From the NCBI RefSeq assembly GCF_008831285.2, contig NC_045147.1, forward strand, positions 9,270,334-9,334,333: a stretch of DNA of 64,000 bases. Reading direction: 5' to 3'. The position numbers and the translations under genes were made by a program. The notes beneath the pieces were generated by a model, which made no database searches, was not told the origin of the DNA, and saw only the letters and a list, made by a program, of their open reading frames with translations. Position 1 is the stretch's first letter, and the number at the start of each line of letters is the position of its first letter. This DNA comes from Nymphaea colorata. Lineage: Eukaryota; Streptophyta; Magnoliopsida; Nymphaeales; Nymphaeaceae. Shown piece after piece: positions 35,601 to 47,274 of the stretch.

Positions 35601-36587
35601 AGTAATCTCACGGCTTGGTGAGTATTACTGTGTAGTGCTTCAATGGAAGCCACGCCCTAAGGACCAAGGAACTCCACGAGGGAGAAATAGAGAGCTTCTC
35701 TCACTTCATTCAAAATCAATGCATAATGAACATCGTCTCGGTTTCGTGCCTTTATAGACATAGGCCGAACCGGTTCCTAACTTGTCTCGGTATGAGACTT
35801 ACAAAAACCGACTCAAATAAAAGAGAAACGGTACATGAATTAAATGACTTAAACAAAATAATAAAATAATAAAATAGTCTTGGGTGCTCCTCCCGGATCC
35901 CAAATGAAGTCTTCAATCTCATGTTCTTGGATCTTGGACCCGTCTTTCATCTCATGCGTGTGGATCCTTCTTGGATCTCGGATCCCCTTATGGCCGTCCT
36001 TCCAATCTTCTTATTGTATCTTGCTAGATCCGGATCCACTTGTCTCCTCACGCTGGTCCATGTTTGCACTATGTGGTCCATCGCTCCTCTTCATGCCGAG
36101 CCCACCTTCTTGTAGGCTAAGGTCGCCTAGGTCTTCATCCTCTAGGCCAAGCATGCCCAGGTCTTTCGTACCTAGACATGATGGGTCTAGGTCTCCTAGG
36201 TCAAGGTAACCTAGGTCTTCTTCGAACCTCGCGTTCTTAACCTCACAAGGGTTTGCAACGCGTCTTCCACTCCGCTTCAAGTCGAACCATGCTCGAGAGT
36301 TAACCTCACAAGAGAAAACACCGCCTTCACGTGAGAATGCCTTAGACGCTTTTGGGAGTTTAGCCTCCCTACGTTTTTCATCAACTCCGCTAGAAAATGC
36401 CTTAGCCGTAAACGCTAGAGAGAAACTACGAAAGTTAACCTCTCTAGAGTTTTTACGCTTGCTAGAAGTCGCTCCCGCTTGTTCTTCGCAAAACTCATAA
36501 ACACAAAGGTTAGCCTCACAACAAATCTGAGCGCCTTCGGCGGAAGTGCCAATGTGTGAAGTACGGGCTCTAAGTAGGCTCGTATCA
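32692..36587 (-). mobile_element. Element A: 3.9-kb LTR-like unit, no coding domains
   Basis: It starts TGGTAGGGTCGG and ends GCTCGTATCA, with 5-bp target duplications CTCTC, so it has the TG...CA border rule of LTR retrotransposon integration. No second LTR, primer site, polypurine tract or pol motif is present inside. The simplest reading is a very large solo LTR on the minus strand; the alternative is a non-autonomous retroelement whose terminal repeats are unrecognisable. Minus-strand TATAAA at 35751-35756, followed by a purine/pyrimidine-mixed leader, could be its promoter. Wording shared with element B (GAGTTGTGTCCT at about 33032, and AAACCGAGACGATG on the minus strand) suggests one family. 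The minus-strand open frame 36011-36595 (194 codons) is rich in CCTAGGT-derived repeats and resembles no known protein. Confidence 0.6.
34485..34965. repeat. Three degenerate ~195-bp modules in element A
   Basis: TATGTTGTAG recurs at about 34491, 34683 and 34882. In the last two it is followed by GA(G/T)ATCTTTCCAAC, and all three by a purine-rich clause ending in a GATATAG/GATATGG-like word. The copies are well diverged. Confidence 0.45.
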
Positions 36588-37035
36588 CTCTCCAATTTTG
36601 GTTAGGATGGGGGCTGCAAACTCGCAGCCCCTTTCGTTACGATTTTGGGCAGCACCCCTTTGCTTTTTCCATTTGAAAATGGCCTGTACAGCAGCCCCAT
36701 TGGATCATGCCGGTCTGCCCCATTGGCAGACGGACATATCCCTATGCGTTTTTTTTTTTTTCCCCCAAGGATGCCTCTCACTAAGAGGCAGCCCCCTTCT
36801 TTTCTCCAATGCACACCAAATCTTTGGCAGTATGCATGAAACTCATAGCATGGATGTGATTTTGGGCAACTTCGATTGTTTGTTCTTTGTGTTTATGGAT
36901 GTGATTTTTTACACAAAAGAAAATTTGTGTTTATTTAGTAGTTCCCTTCATCGTTCACAATGACAAAGGTGGTTTCTCTCATCCGAATTCTCTGACCGGG
37001 GAACTATCTGATTACCGTATTCATTTAGGTTCTAA

Positions 37036-40000
37036 TTTTAAATTTTCTTTGAACAATCAGAGTACAACTCATAGCATGCATGAAACTCCTTTCATAGCAT
37101 GTGTGTGAACTTGTATGCATGAAACTCCATTCATCCTTGAGTGTGAACTTCATTAAATCATATGAATATGCTTAAATGTTAATATCAATGATCTTTTCTA
37201 GAATCTTAAATCGTCCTCTAGAAACCGATATGTTAATTATCCACAGTTATCAAAGTGGAGTTCGATGAGTTTATGTTGGATTTGTCTGTATTACGGCAGA
37301 GTTACTGGTATGTTGGAGTCACCTGAATTTGGAGGTGATCTTTCTGTTCATAGAGCTTGAAAAACTACGGAAATATGGAGGTCCAGGTCCACCATATGTG
37401 GTGCCTGAGAAAAAAACATCAATCAAGGGAACGCTGCCATGGTCAGATGTCAACGGGTCCGATTCTAATAAGATAGCCATCCGAATTGCTTTAAAAAAAA
37501 TGGATATAGAAAGAAATTTAACCTTCGCTTAAGAAATTTGGATTTGGTTTTAAACAAATATTAAACATCTTAACAAGTATATGTGAATATGAACTATAAC
37601 CTGATATGATATATGAATCGGAACCAGCTTATATTCATGAGTTGGTGTGACTTTTTATGTTTTGAAATTGCAACCACTATAATGATAGGATGTTTTGGGC
37701 AAAAGGTCTATGCAAAGGCACCAACTTAACATCATGATTTGACAAGAATATAAACTTTATATGAAGAAAAGTTCGACTAGTTGCTAATGACTTTTATGGA
37801 GTTATGAATAATAGTGGTCATATAATTGCCACATACACTATTTGACTTAAAATATTTATAACTACACCCTACAAAATAATTTTAATTAATTAATATTATT
37901 GTTCAATTGAGATTTTTATATAATCAAGCAAACTATTATAGTTAAGACATCAAATAAGCAGGATATCTTAAATAATGTTTTATTTAACTGTAAATAATAA
38001 AGAAATTTTCAATTAAGAAATTTCAACAAAATTGGCATTTTTAGAAATATGAAATTTAAAATCAAATAAATGTATTTAATATGAAAAATTGCAAAACTCT
38101 TAAAAAAGGTTTTGTTTATCAATTTATCAATTACTTATTTAATCAATTATTTTGTATAATCATACAACTTATCTAAAAGTCTTACTGATTTGATATATAA
38201 CACATAAGCCACCAATTTAAAAACAAAAACTTTTAAATAATAAGAAAAAAATATTGATTGAATATTTGAATCATCAAATCAATTCAATAACTCAGAGTGT
38301 GAAATGTGCAAATGGATCAATTTATAAGTTATTTTATTTATGTAATCAAGCAAACTAATATACTAAAAGAACTAACCCAAAGAACTAGTGATGATGTGGA
38401 GCTAACGAAGGTTTGACATCAGTGAACATCTGTTATACATATGTAAAGCAAATTATTTTAATTAACTGAAGGAAATGAGAAAATTTTCTTAAATAATGTA
38501 CTTTTTAAATGAGAACTAATATGGGTCACCTGATTTAATAATTATCAATAAATGATCATCAAAAAAAAAGTTGTCCACTAAATTAAAATTTGTAATTATT
38601 GAAAAATATAAAAATCATAGTTCAATATGCACAATTAATATAGAAAAAATATGAAAGTCATATGAATAATTTATTTATTCAACAATCTACTTTAATAATT
38701 AATCAAACATATCATTTTTGTATAGACATGCAACCCCATAAAAATTTTATTTAGTTGATAAACTAGCTGTTTTAGATAAATATTTAGAAAAAAGAGAATT
38801 GATTAAAGGAAGTATTTGAAATAACTTAAATTTTCTAAATTAAGAATTAAACCCAAGTTTTATTAAACTATTTTATGTAATTACAACTATTTAGTTAAAC
38901 TATCTTATGCAATCAATAAATGCATCAACAGCTGTTCTTTGCAGTAGCTTAGACACCATGAAAAGGAGTCCGACTCAAATTTGCTCAAAAAAACTCAAGT
39001 CGTTGCTAAACAAATCAAGCTCAAGTTTAACTTATACTTGAAACGTTAAATGAGTCAAGTTTGAGTTACAAAAACTCGACTCAAGCTTGGTTTGACTTGT
39101 AATTAAACCAATGTTGTCAAAATCATTTTTTAAGACTGCACTTGGGCCGGTGCCTAGATTGACATTTGATTGAGTCTCATTTCAATTATTTTAATTTATT
39201 GAGTCTGATTTCAATTATTTTAATTTTTTGTGCTAAATTTGAAATGGGCCCAAGCACACTTAATTGAAATCGTTTGCGAATTCGGAATGATTAAATTTTA
39301 ACTAAAAACGAAAAATATTAAGAAATCAAACATTTATTTAAAAAAATTTAAATGATTTAAAAGCTTTATCATATTGAAAGAAAAATGATAAAGAAGCTTC
39401 CCGCTCATTCTCCTGTGGTTGTAAAAACGTTTTTTTTATTGATGGTTTCATGTACGATAGTAGAGATTATTGGCTCTTTTTTTGTCTCGCTTCTTTGTCA
39501 AAACACTTCTTCTCTAACACCACCCAACTGAAGTTGGAGGGAGAAAAATTAGACGACTACTAAAAGAGGGACTGTTGAAAAAGAAGAAAGAGAGACTGGT
39601 GAAAATCTTTGTTTTGTTTTGAGGTTGATTTTTATGTTCCTGGTTTCTCTTTTCGTTTCTTTGGTTCTCTTTTTGTCCTCTCGTTTCTTTCTATTCCTTT
39701 TTTTCTCTTTTTGTTCTATTGTAAGAGCATTAAATAGAAGTGATATTGCAGGGAAGCAGATAAAGCTGAAGCCGAGCTGTCCTGCGGGTACAAGAAGCAG
39801 CATTCTCCTCACAACCTGCTTCCCTTTACTTTTTTGGCTGTTGTCCTCTTTGAGTTGAGTGTCTATCCTCTTTGGTTTAAGAATTATTTACTGGTTGGAC
39901 CCTGATAGAAGTAGTGGGAGTATTGATTCAAGTTTATCACCAATTCATTAAGATTGAGACTGGCCAAGATCTGCAGATAAGATGCTTTCATAGCACCTTT

Positions 40001-40380
40001 GTCATTGACCCCATGACAGGGAATGAACTCGACAGGTCAGCGTAGAGGTCCTCCCTTTTATCCCCTAAATTCACTCGGCAACAGATATGCAATTCAAAGA
40101 ACATAGCAAACACTCATTTACAACCACTCATCAAGAGTTTGGAGCTCGAATTTAACAATCAAGGACCTAGAACTTTTTTTCCTAAAGTTTCTTAATAAGG
40201 CAGGCGTCCAAAACAACCCTCCCAAGGTAGGGAAAGAGGTGGGAGATCGTGTTTCTCGAGAAGGATAGAACGCATATTCAGGAAAAGAAAATCTGATTGC
40301 TGAAATAGAAAAGTCGGACAAAGTAAAAACGGGTCTTGCAAAACTCAAAAAGTTGAAAAGGGGATTTGTAACAAAAGATG
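37036..40380. other. Long AT-rich non-coding stretch
   Basis: No gene recognised. At 37329-37532 a short open frame reads smoothly but lacks any known motif. At 39171-39228 a 29-bp unit (TGAGTCT(C/G)ATTTCAATTA...) is present twice in tandem. CTTGGGCC near 39141 and GGCCCAAG near 39248 form a small inverted repeat around it. Text at 38980-39110 is built of ACTCAAG/GCTCAAG-like words. Confidence 0.5.
39960..39984 (+). repeat. 25-bp direct repeat, left copy
   Basis: The 25 bases beginning CTGGCCAAGATCTGC occur identically at 40654-40678, exactly at the 3' truncation point of the ELF4-like fragment. The copies are 694 bp apart. Confidence 0.9.
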
Positions 40381-40440
40381 TCTTTGTAAGGAACAGGAAA
40401 ACAGGAGAAAAATGGCACCAAAAATGTTGAATGGTACTAG

Positions 40441-40650
40441 GTCGTTCAGACTTTCCAAACGAGTTTTCTTCAGGTGCAGAACATTCTTGACCAGAACGGG
40501 TTACTGATCCACGAGATCAACCAAAACCACGAGTCGAGAATCCCTGACAACTTGAGCAGGAAAGCGAGCTTGATTAGAGGATTGAACAACAACATCCAGA
40601 GAGTGGTTGACCTGTACGCGCACCTATTGAGTTCATTCACTAAATCAGTA
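40441..40650 (+). pseudogene. ELF4-like (EARLY FLOWERING 4 family) gene fragment
   Basis: In one frame the segment reads as the core of the ELF4/DUF1313 family: TFQTSFLQVQNILDQN, then LLIHEINQNHESRIPDNL, LIRGLNNNIQRVVDLY and SSFTKSV. That matches the family from the helix-1 start to just after helix 2, about 70 residues. ELF4-type proteins are small nuclear proteins that act with ELF3 and LUX in the evening complex of the plant circadian clock; ELF4-like paralogues are less understood. A TAG lies directly upstream at 40438-40440 and no start codon is in frame. The usual C-terminal tail is replaced by eight unrelated codons ending at TAA 40672-40674. The family is normally a single exon, and this piece lacks both ends, so it is a pseudogene or a captured fragment. 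The sequence closely keeps the family consensus, so the duplication may not be very old. Confidence 0.85.
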
Positions 40651-40653
40651 CCC

Positions 40654-40678
40654 CTGGCCAAGATCTGCAGATAAGATG
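40654..40678 (+). repeat. 25-bp direct repeat, right copy
   Basis: Identical to 39960-39984. It supplies the last codons and stop of the chimeric ELF4-like frame. Confidence 0.9.
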
Positions 40679-42688
40679 TTCTCACTGGCGAGCTGGGTTC
40701 AGTTTTATGTTGTTCCAGCTAAGTTTCAAGTTCGTTGACATATAGGTATTGCTTTCTACCTGGTACTGCTTTTTATCATCTTTCAAGCCCCAACTTCTCT
40801 TTGTTCATCAGGTATTGCTTTCTACTAGTTAGCTCTTTAAAATATCAAATTCATTTTCAAAATTTTGATGGTTATTTGACAACCACTTTCACTATTAGTA
40901 ATTAAAATTGGTGTTAATTGGATGCGTTTCTGCAATCAGGGCCAAAAGTATTTCAGTGCCAACCTGTGGGAGTCCTAATTCAATTACTTGTTCTTTCTAT
41001 GAGAAAGCCAAAGTGGTGGTGTGTATTTTGCCTCAAAGAGCAATAGCCAAGTATTATATGGTGAAACGTTTTTTTTTTTTTTTGGTTGAAGTTGTCAAGG
41101 AGTGACTTGTCTAGTCTCTTGTTGCATTAATGAATAATAGTCACGTACAAATTTGAAAATTGAAATCTGTATGCTGTAGAGAATTAAGTTTAGTTTCATG
41201 ATGTAGTGTAACTGATATACTTTTTTTTGTTTGTTCTCTCTCTCTCTCTCTCTCTGAATAAGTTTGACAATTGTCACTAATCGAGTTGATGCTAAGGTTA
41301 AGATTGGGTTTCATAATTCATTTGGTGTTTACTGTATATTTTTCGTACATATTATCTCATAGTTACTTGAATACATTTCTTTATTATTTACTCGTTACTT
41401 CAATATTGGTACACATTTAAAGAAAATATGTTTTTGGTTTTATTTTATTATATTTGGCTAATATTCGAATTGTGAATGTAGACACATATTTTTTTAACTT
41501 AGGTAATTAATACAATTACATTTCAAATTGGATAATATTTAAAAGTCAAATTTGGATCATTTGCATATGGCTTAAAATTCATGTTCCAATCGAATTCGAA
41601 TATGACTTAAAAGTCGGATTCGGATCCGATTCCAATATAAGTTAAAAATTGGATTCTAATTGAATTCGGATGTGGATCTTAAAGTATAATTTAGATATGG
41701 TATAAGCTTTTTTTCATCCGCATTTAAATCCAAGTTCAAATATGAATATTGACTATTTCAAAAACTAGATGATAAAAGGTATATCTGATCTGAATATGAT
41801 ATGTTGACATCCCTAGAGATATAGCCAATTTATGACACTCCATTTTGCTGCCATCTTAGCGCTGAAGTTTCTTTGTAAAGGAAGATACGTTGGTGCTGCA
41901 GGAGGATTAATCCCCCTATAGTTTTTTTGTTCAGATGTAGGATGAATTCCATTGTTTTTTTGAAAATTTTAAGAGAATGATAAGCCTATGTTGCTCTGTG
42001 GACTTGTTAGGCTATGAGATGGTTGGGAATCCTCCACTGGTGTTGGTTTGTTGCCTTAACCATCTTCAGATTAAATGCGTTGAAAAGTTGGCTAAGTTCT
42101 TTGGTCAACAAAACACAAAAGAAGACACAGAAGAAATTCATTTCATTGGGCATATTAAGTGTTGCTGAGCGTGTTAACAGCCATATTAAGTTCTTGTTTT
42201 GATTGCTTATGTTAATCACTGATTGTTTACTGATACTTGTGTTATGACTCAATTTTATCATCCTGTCATCTCCAGTACAGAACGGGTGCACTGCATTTTA
42301 TAAAGATGGCGGCAACCCACATTTACATTTGTAACTTTGATACTTGGAGGAGTTCGCCATTTCTGCTTGTTGTCGAATTTGAATAAGAATGTGAGAAATA
42401 CTAATAACAACATTACACAACCAAAAATTATTCATAATTGAACAAAACCATTGAGCATGTGTGTTTACAAAAATGAAAGTTTCAATCATATGTAAATACA
42501 GGAATCCATGGAATTTCTAATGGATTCTACTTTCAATTCTAATGAATCTGATTTTCTACTTAATGTCTCCAGTCACTCTGGTCCAACCTGACCTGCAATT
42601 CCACTGCCACAATTTAAAATGTCACCCTTACCCATTTTAAAATGCACTAGCAGAAAACAGAGCTTCCATATGTTTCAATTGAAGTTGT
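40679..42688. other. Non-coding spacer
   Basis: AGGTATTGCTTTCTAC occurs twice (about 40745 and 40811). A poly-T run lies at 41070-41083 and a TC microsatellite at 41235-41255. From 41570 to 41800 the text is made of GGATTCGGATCCGATT-like words, a style seen in plant dispersed repeats. No gene is recognised on either strand. Confidence 0.5.
41235..41255. repeat. (TC)n microsatellite
   Basis: About ten TC units. Confidence 0.95.
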
Positions 42689-42696
42689 CCTAAAAC
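42689..42696 (+). repeat. Probable 8-bp target duplication of hAT-2
   Basis: CCTAAAAC here and CCTAAGAT at 46062-46069 agree at six of eight positions. That is the length expected for hAT insertion. Confidence 0.5.
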
Positions 42697-42714
42697 CTCC
42701 GTCACACGGGTACT

Positions 42715-42798
42715 CCTCCCAGCACGGTACCAATACGATACTGGTACGGGTACAGCCCTCCCAACACGGTACCAATACGATACTGGTACGGGTACAGC
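42715..42798. repeat. 42-bp tandem duplication at hAT-2 left end
   Basis: Two units differing at two or three positions, each containing CACGGTACCAATACGATAC and GGTACGGGTACAG. Sub-terminal repeats of this kind are typical binding regions for hAT transposases. Confidence 0.9.
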
Positions 42799-43595
42799 AC
42801 TCGGTACGCCAATGGTGCGGCGTTGACGGTACCTGGTACGGTCAACGCACCGAAAGTCATTTTTTATCTTTTTTAGACACGGTCAACTTTGACCGAGTCC
42901 AAACGTGTTTGTTTTTAAATTTTAACGATGATTAGATTTTATCGTTTAAAACCATTTTAATGTTAAAAAAAATGTAAGTTCGAAACCCTTAAAACATGTT
43001 TTCGTTTTAAGGGTTTCTCTGTTCTCACCGAGCGATGTCCGGCGACGAAGACAGGGACCGCAACCGGCGACGGCAGTGGCGACTGGCAACGGCAAACAGT
43101 GATCAGCGACGACAAGAGGCGAACGGTCATGGTATTTTTTTGCTTTTGTCATTTTTCTTTTCATTTTCATCGGCTCTACCCTGCCTTTGCCGCCGGCGAC
43201 GGAAGACGGCCATCTTGCGTCTTTTTTTTCTGCTCCCTTTGTTTCTCATTATGGTTTTAGTTTTTATTTTCTATTTTCGGTTCTAGTTTTTGTTTTTGTG
43301 TCTATTATTGATTTTTGGTTCTAGCTTTGGAATTATTCAATGTGTTGATAAATGTGTTCGGCAACCGGTTTGGCTAATTGATGGCCGTTTTCTGATTAAG
43401 AGGTCAAATAACTTAACAATGAGACATGTTTGAGTCTCCTCTTGCAGATTTATCATCTTTGCGTCTTCCCTAATTATTGGTGTGATATATCGTTTTGTGA
43501 GAGGATTCGTCTATTTGGAATGATCCATGTTTCTATTGGTTCTGTCAGCTCTTTTGCTAGGTGCTTTTCAGACATAGGCTGATAAAGGAAAAGAA

Positions 43596-45769
43596 ATGAT
43601 GCCTACAAGTGGAAGTGGAAATGTAACAAGCAGCAGTAGTAGTGTTAATACCATTGCAGTAGAGAATGATAATCCATCTCAGCCTCTTTGGCGCTATGTA
43701 AAAAAAAAAACTAGGAAAAAAACCAGGTGGTGGTGGGAATGTAATGTTTTCTTGCAAATTTTGTGATATGACGTTCATTGGCTCTTATACACGTTGCAAG
43801 GCACATTTGTTGCATATCTCAGGCATTGGAATTAGACCATGCCTAAAAGTTACCAAAGAGAAAATTAAGATATTCATAAAAGAACAATGCAGTAACAATA
43901 AATCTTCAGTCAAGTCAAGTGTATTTGTTCCTCTTTATGCTATTGAAGAAGGTGAAGATAGTTCAAAGAAAAGAAAAACATTAGCACATTTGGCTAATTG
44001 CAGTTTGAGTGGTTATGTTCAGAGAAGTTGAGAACAGTAATTCTTGCAAAAGAGAAGACAAACATTGAAAAATTATTAGAGAAGAAGAAATTTTCATGGA
44101 TACAATATGGAGTATCCATTGTTTCTGACGAGTGGACTGATATACAAATGCGGCCACTGATAAATTTTATTGTTTGTTCGCTTGATGGATCAATCTTCTT
44201 GAAATGTGTTGATGCATCTGGAGAGTATAAAGATGTTAAGTATTTAAAAAGACTATTTATAGAAGTCATCAAAGAAGTGGGTGAAGATAATGTTGTGCAA
44301 ATTATTACTGATAATGCTCCAGTTTGCCAATGAGCAGGGATGAATTTGACAAGTGATCCCAAGTATAGTCACATATTTTAAACTCTTTTGTGACACAATA
44401 TAAATTTAGCACTTAAAAGAATTTGTAACCCATCAAAAGATGATCCAAATGCCAGTTTCTTGTGTTCATGGATTGAGGAGCTTAAGCATGATGTCAGAAA
44501 CATTAGAAATTTTGTTGTAAACCACAACAATGTTCTTGCTTTATTTAATAGGCATTCTGATTTGAAAATGTTGAAGGTAGCATAGACTCATTTTGCATGT
44601 ATTATTGTAATGATAAAAGAATAAAGCATGTAAAACATGCATTAACACTTATGGTGACTGACAATGATTGAGAGTTTTATTGGAGTGATGACATTGTGAA
44701 GACTCAAGAAATTAAAAAATGTATTTTAGATGATAAATGGTGGGATAAAGTTACATATTTTCTACAGTTTACAGATGCTCAGAAAAGTTGATAAAGAAGG
44801 GTCCATGCTTCATAAAGCTTATGATATGTAGGATAACATGATTGAAAAAATTCAAAACATCATTCTTAGACATGAGAAGAAGAATGTTGCACTTAATGAT
44901 TTTGAGTTTTTCGATATAGAATTTTAATAAGATGGAATAGAAGCAATAACCATTTGCATTGTATGGTACACTCCTTAAATCTCAAATATTATAGACAAAC
45001 ATGATTGGCAGGAGGTACTCGTCGTGTTCCTCCCAATCAAGATCAAGAAATATCAAAAAATAGGGAGATATGTTTGGGAAGACTATATTTTGATTCTCAT
45101 CGATTGAAGTTAATAAATAATGAGTTTGCGAGCTTTCTGGTGAAAGAAATGATTCAATACAAATGGCAAGAGATGAAGAAATGATTCAATACAAGCTGCA
45201 ATGGCAAAAGATGAAGAAGATCCTGTTAATTGGTAGTTATGTTTTGGAGCATCGACACCAAATCTCCAACAACTTGCATTGAAGTTATTATCTCAACCTG
45301 CAACCTCTTCATGTTGTAAAAGAAATTAGAGCACTTATTCTCAAATTCACAACATCAAGAGAAATAAGCTAACTAGTAAGCGAGCAGAAAATATAGTTTA
45401 TGTCCACTCCAACCTACGCTTACTTTCACGTACTTCAGATGATTACAGGTATTTCTTTCTTTTTATATATTTGATATGTATACATATGTATATTATGTTG
45501 GTTGTTTAAAGTTAATATTAACTTAAATCATATTTTGATTTTGTTGCAACTTGCAGAGTTCAGGATCATCCAAGTATTGGGACGTTAATCCAGAGGACAT
45601 TGACGTAGAACTCGAAGGAGAACATGATTTGCATGCTCTTAATACGGATCTTACAGAACCTGTTGTTCCTTCTAATCTTGATGATGCAACTGAGGAGAAT
45701 GAGAATCAACAAACCTTATGTATTTTGAATGTTAATTATGCGACTGAGAAGAATGAGAATCAAGATTGA
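43596..45769 (+). pseudogene. hAT transposase pseudogene of hAT-2
   Basis: A Ser/Asn-rich start at ATG 43596 is followed by PLWRYV and a BED zinc finger (FSCKFCDMTFIGSYTRCKAH) after a frame slip in the A-run at about 43699-43709. DUF659 follows at 43998-44333: FSWIQYGVSIVSDEWTD, LKCVDASGEYKD and VVQIITDNA. Decayed pieces continue (NFVVNHNNVLALFN near 44510). The C-terminal dimerisation domain at about 45215-45448 is nearly intact (ASTPNLQQLALKLLSQPA, HNIKRNKLTSKRAENIVYVH), but two conserved Trp codons are TAG stops (45234-45236 and 45327-45329). A good intron (donor near 45450, acceptor TTGCAG near 45557) precedes an acidic last exon ending at 45769. Clearly dead, with the domain order of a full hAT transposase. 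Confidence 0.9.
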
Positions 45770-45810
45770 TAAATTTTAGATTATGATTTATGAATATGTT
45801 ATTTTGTTTG

Positions 45811-45922
<112 letters not shown>

Positions 45923-46069
45923 AATATGTTATTCTGTTAAAAATTTTTTGACACATATATGTATATGTGCAAGTGTGTGTACGGTCGTACCCCCGCACCC
46001 AAGTTTTTTAAAAATGGTCTGTACTTGTACTCGCAACGGCACTCGTACCTATGTAACATAGCCTAAGAT

Positions 46070-47270
46070 CCACTAATTCCACCTACAAGCTTCAGTCAGA
46101 TGGAAGAGAACCATAACAGCAGCAGTGGTTAGGCTCGAACCAACAAGCACTAGTATCCCCACAGCAACACTTGGCTTTGTGCTCATGAAAAATTTTGATT
46201 TTGGTAACATTGATTATTGCAGGTCTTTTAGTTGTATATCCATGATCAAATTTGATGTGCTCAACCAAAGTCAGCCTGAAATGTGTGCAGAATATCAGAA
46301 TAATAAGTTGCAAACGTGCAGTAAAAAACAATATTTTAGGAGAACATCATAATAAAATTGGTTACCTTCCACAATTCCCTACAATCACAGAGTACGCAGT
46401 CCAGCTTATTGGGAGAGAATATTTTCAGGAATGATATAACAAAGTCCTAGGCACAAATTTTATGGTGTCAGATCGCATTGCATAGTTCCGCTAAAAGATT
46501 GCATTGCATAGTTGCATATAAACAGTGGTAAGCGAACACTTTTGCCCAAAAAAGAGCTTACATTGCATAAGATCGTGTCTGAGACTTACATCTTAAATTT
46601 ACATGTTGACAATTATAAGGCATGTTTCATAGTAGTCTTTGAGGGAAATAGGGTTCAGCTCAGCTAAACGCATGGTGGAGAATGCAAAATGTCTTTTTTT
46701 AAGTTTTAACATGGTTTCCCTTTTTCAAGTTTTAACATGGTTTCCTTGCAAAACTGATAGATGTAGTTCCAAATCTTAAAAACTATGCAGTAGGAATCAG
46801 TCAAACTTGCATTTTAACAATTTTCTAGGCTTAATGTGGAGAATTTGCTAATGTCCACATGCCGCATCTTTGGCGTCACCTCTTCTCAAGATCATGTTAC
46901 TAAGAAATTGAAATTGAAATTTAAAAAAATTGAGAAATCTTCAAACTAAACAATCTTCCGCAAAAATGTCACCAAAAATTATGATAATTCATAAAAATAT
47001 CCATGAAAGACCTTGTATACACAGAGAGAGCCTTCAAAGGAAAACACAGGGTATTGACAATCAAACTATGCTGTCATCATATTTACAATCAAACTAGAAT
47101 TTTCTGTCATCGCATTTGCCCAAAATAAGCTCAACAGTCAACTCATCAACCAACAACACCCCAGTAAATATATTACCAAATTTTTATCATGAAAGCTACT
47201 CTCTGATGTTGTAGCCTTCAAACAAACGAGTATCTGGACAAATATGAGATTTAAATTTGAAGCTAATGAA
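46070..47270. other. Non-coding spacer
   Basis: AT-rich sequence without a recognisable gene. Short frames at 46092-46434 have no known motif. Confidence 0.45.
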
Positions 47271-47274
47271 TTCG

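Larger units (their letters stand above)
32390..37035 (+). mobile_element. Repeated element C, copy 1, split by element A
   Basis: Bases 32390-32691 and 36593-37035 together match, in order, the inverted unit at 47275-47895. The left part is C-rich with repeats of AGCCCTCAACGA and CTCCCGCCTGAAGGTATGC. The right part starts at GGTTAGGATGGGGGCTGC and continues through GTCTGCCCCATTGGCAGAC, CACACCAAAT and CAATGACAAAGGTGGTTT. The two halves are contiguous in copy 2, so the 3.9 kb between them is an insertion. Two hairpins are conserved: the arms GGGGCTGC/GCAGCCCC at about 36608-36630 and GTCTGCC/GGCAGAC near 36713-36731. The family is unknown. GAAG/GTATGC looks like a splice donor, so C may carry a gene 5' end. 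Confidence 0.6.

Noticed and set aside
35389-35757. 122-codon plus-strand frame in element A
   Set aside because: No domain. It lies in the presumed leader of a non-coding LTR-like unit, antisense to its likely direction.
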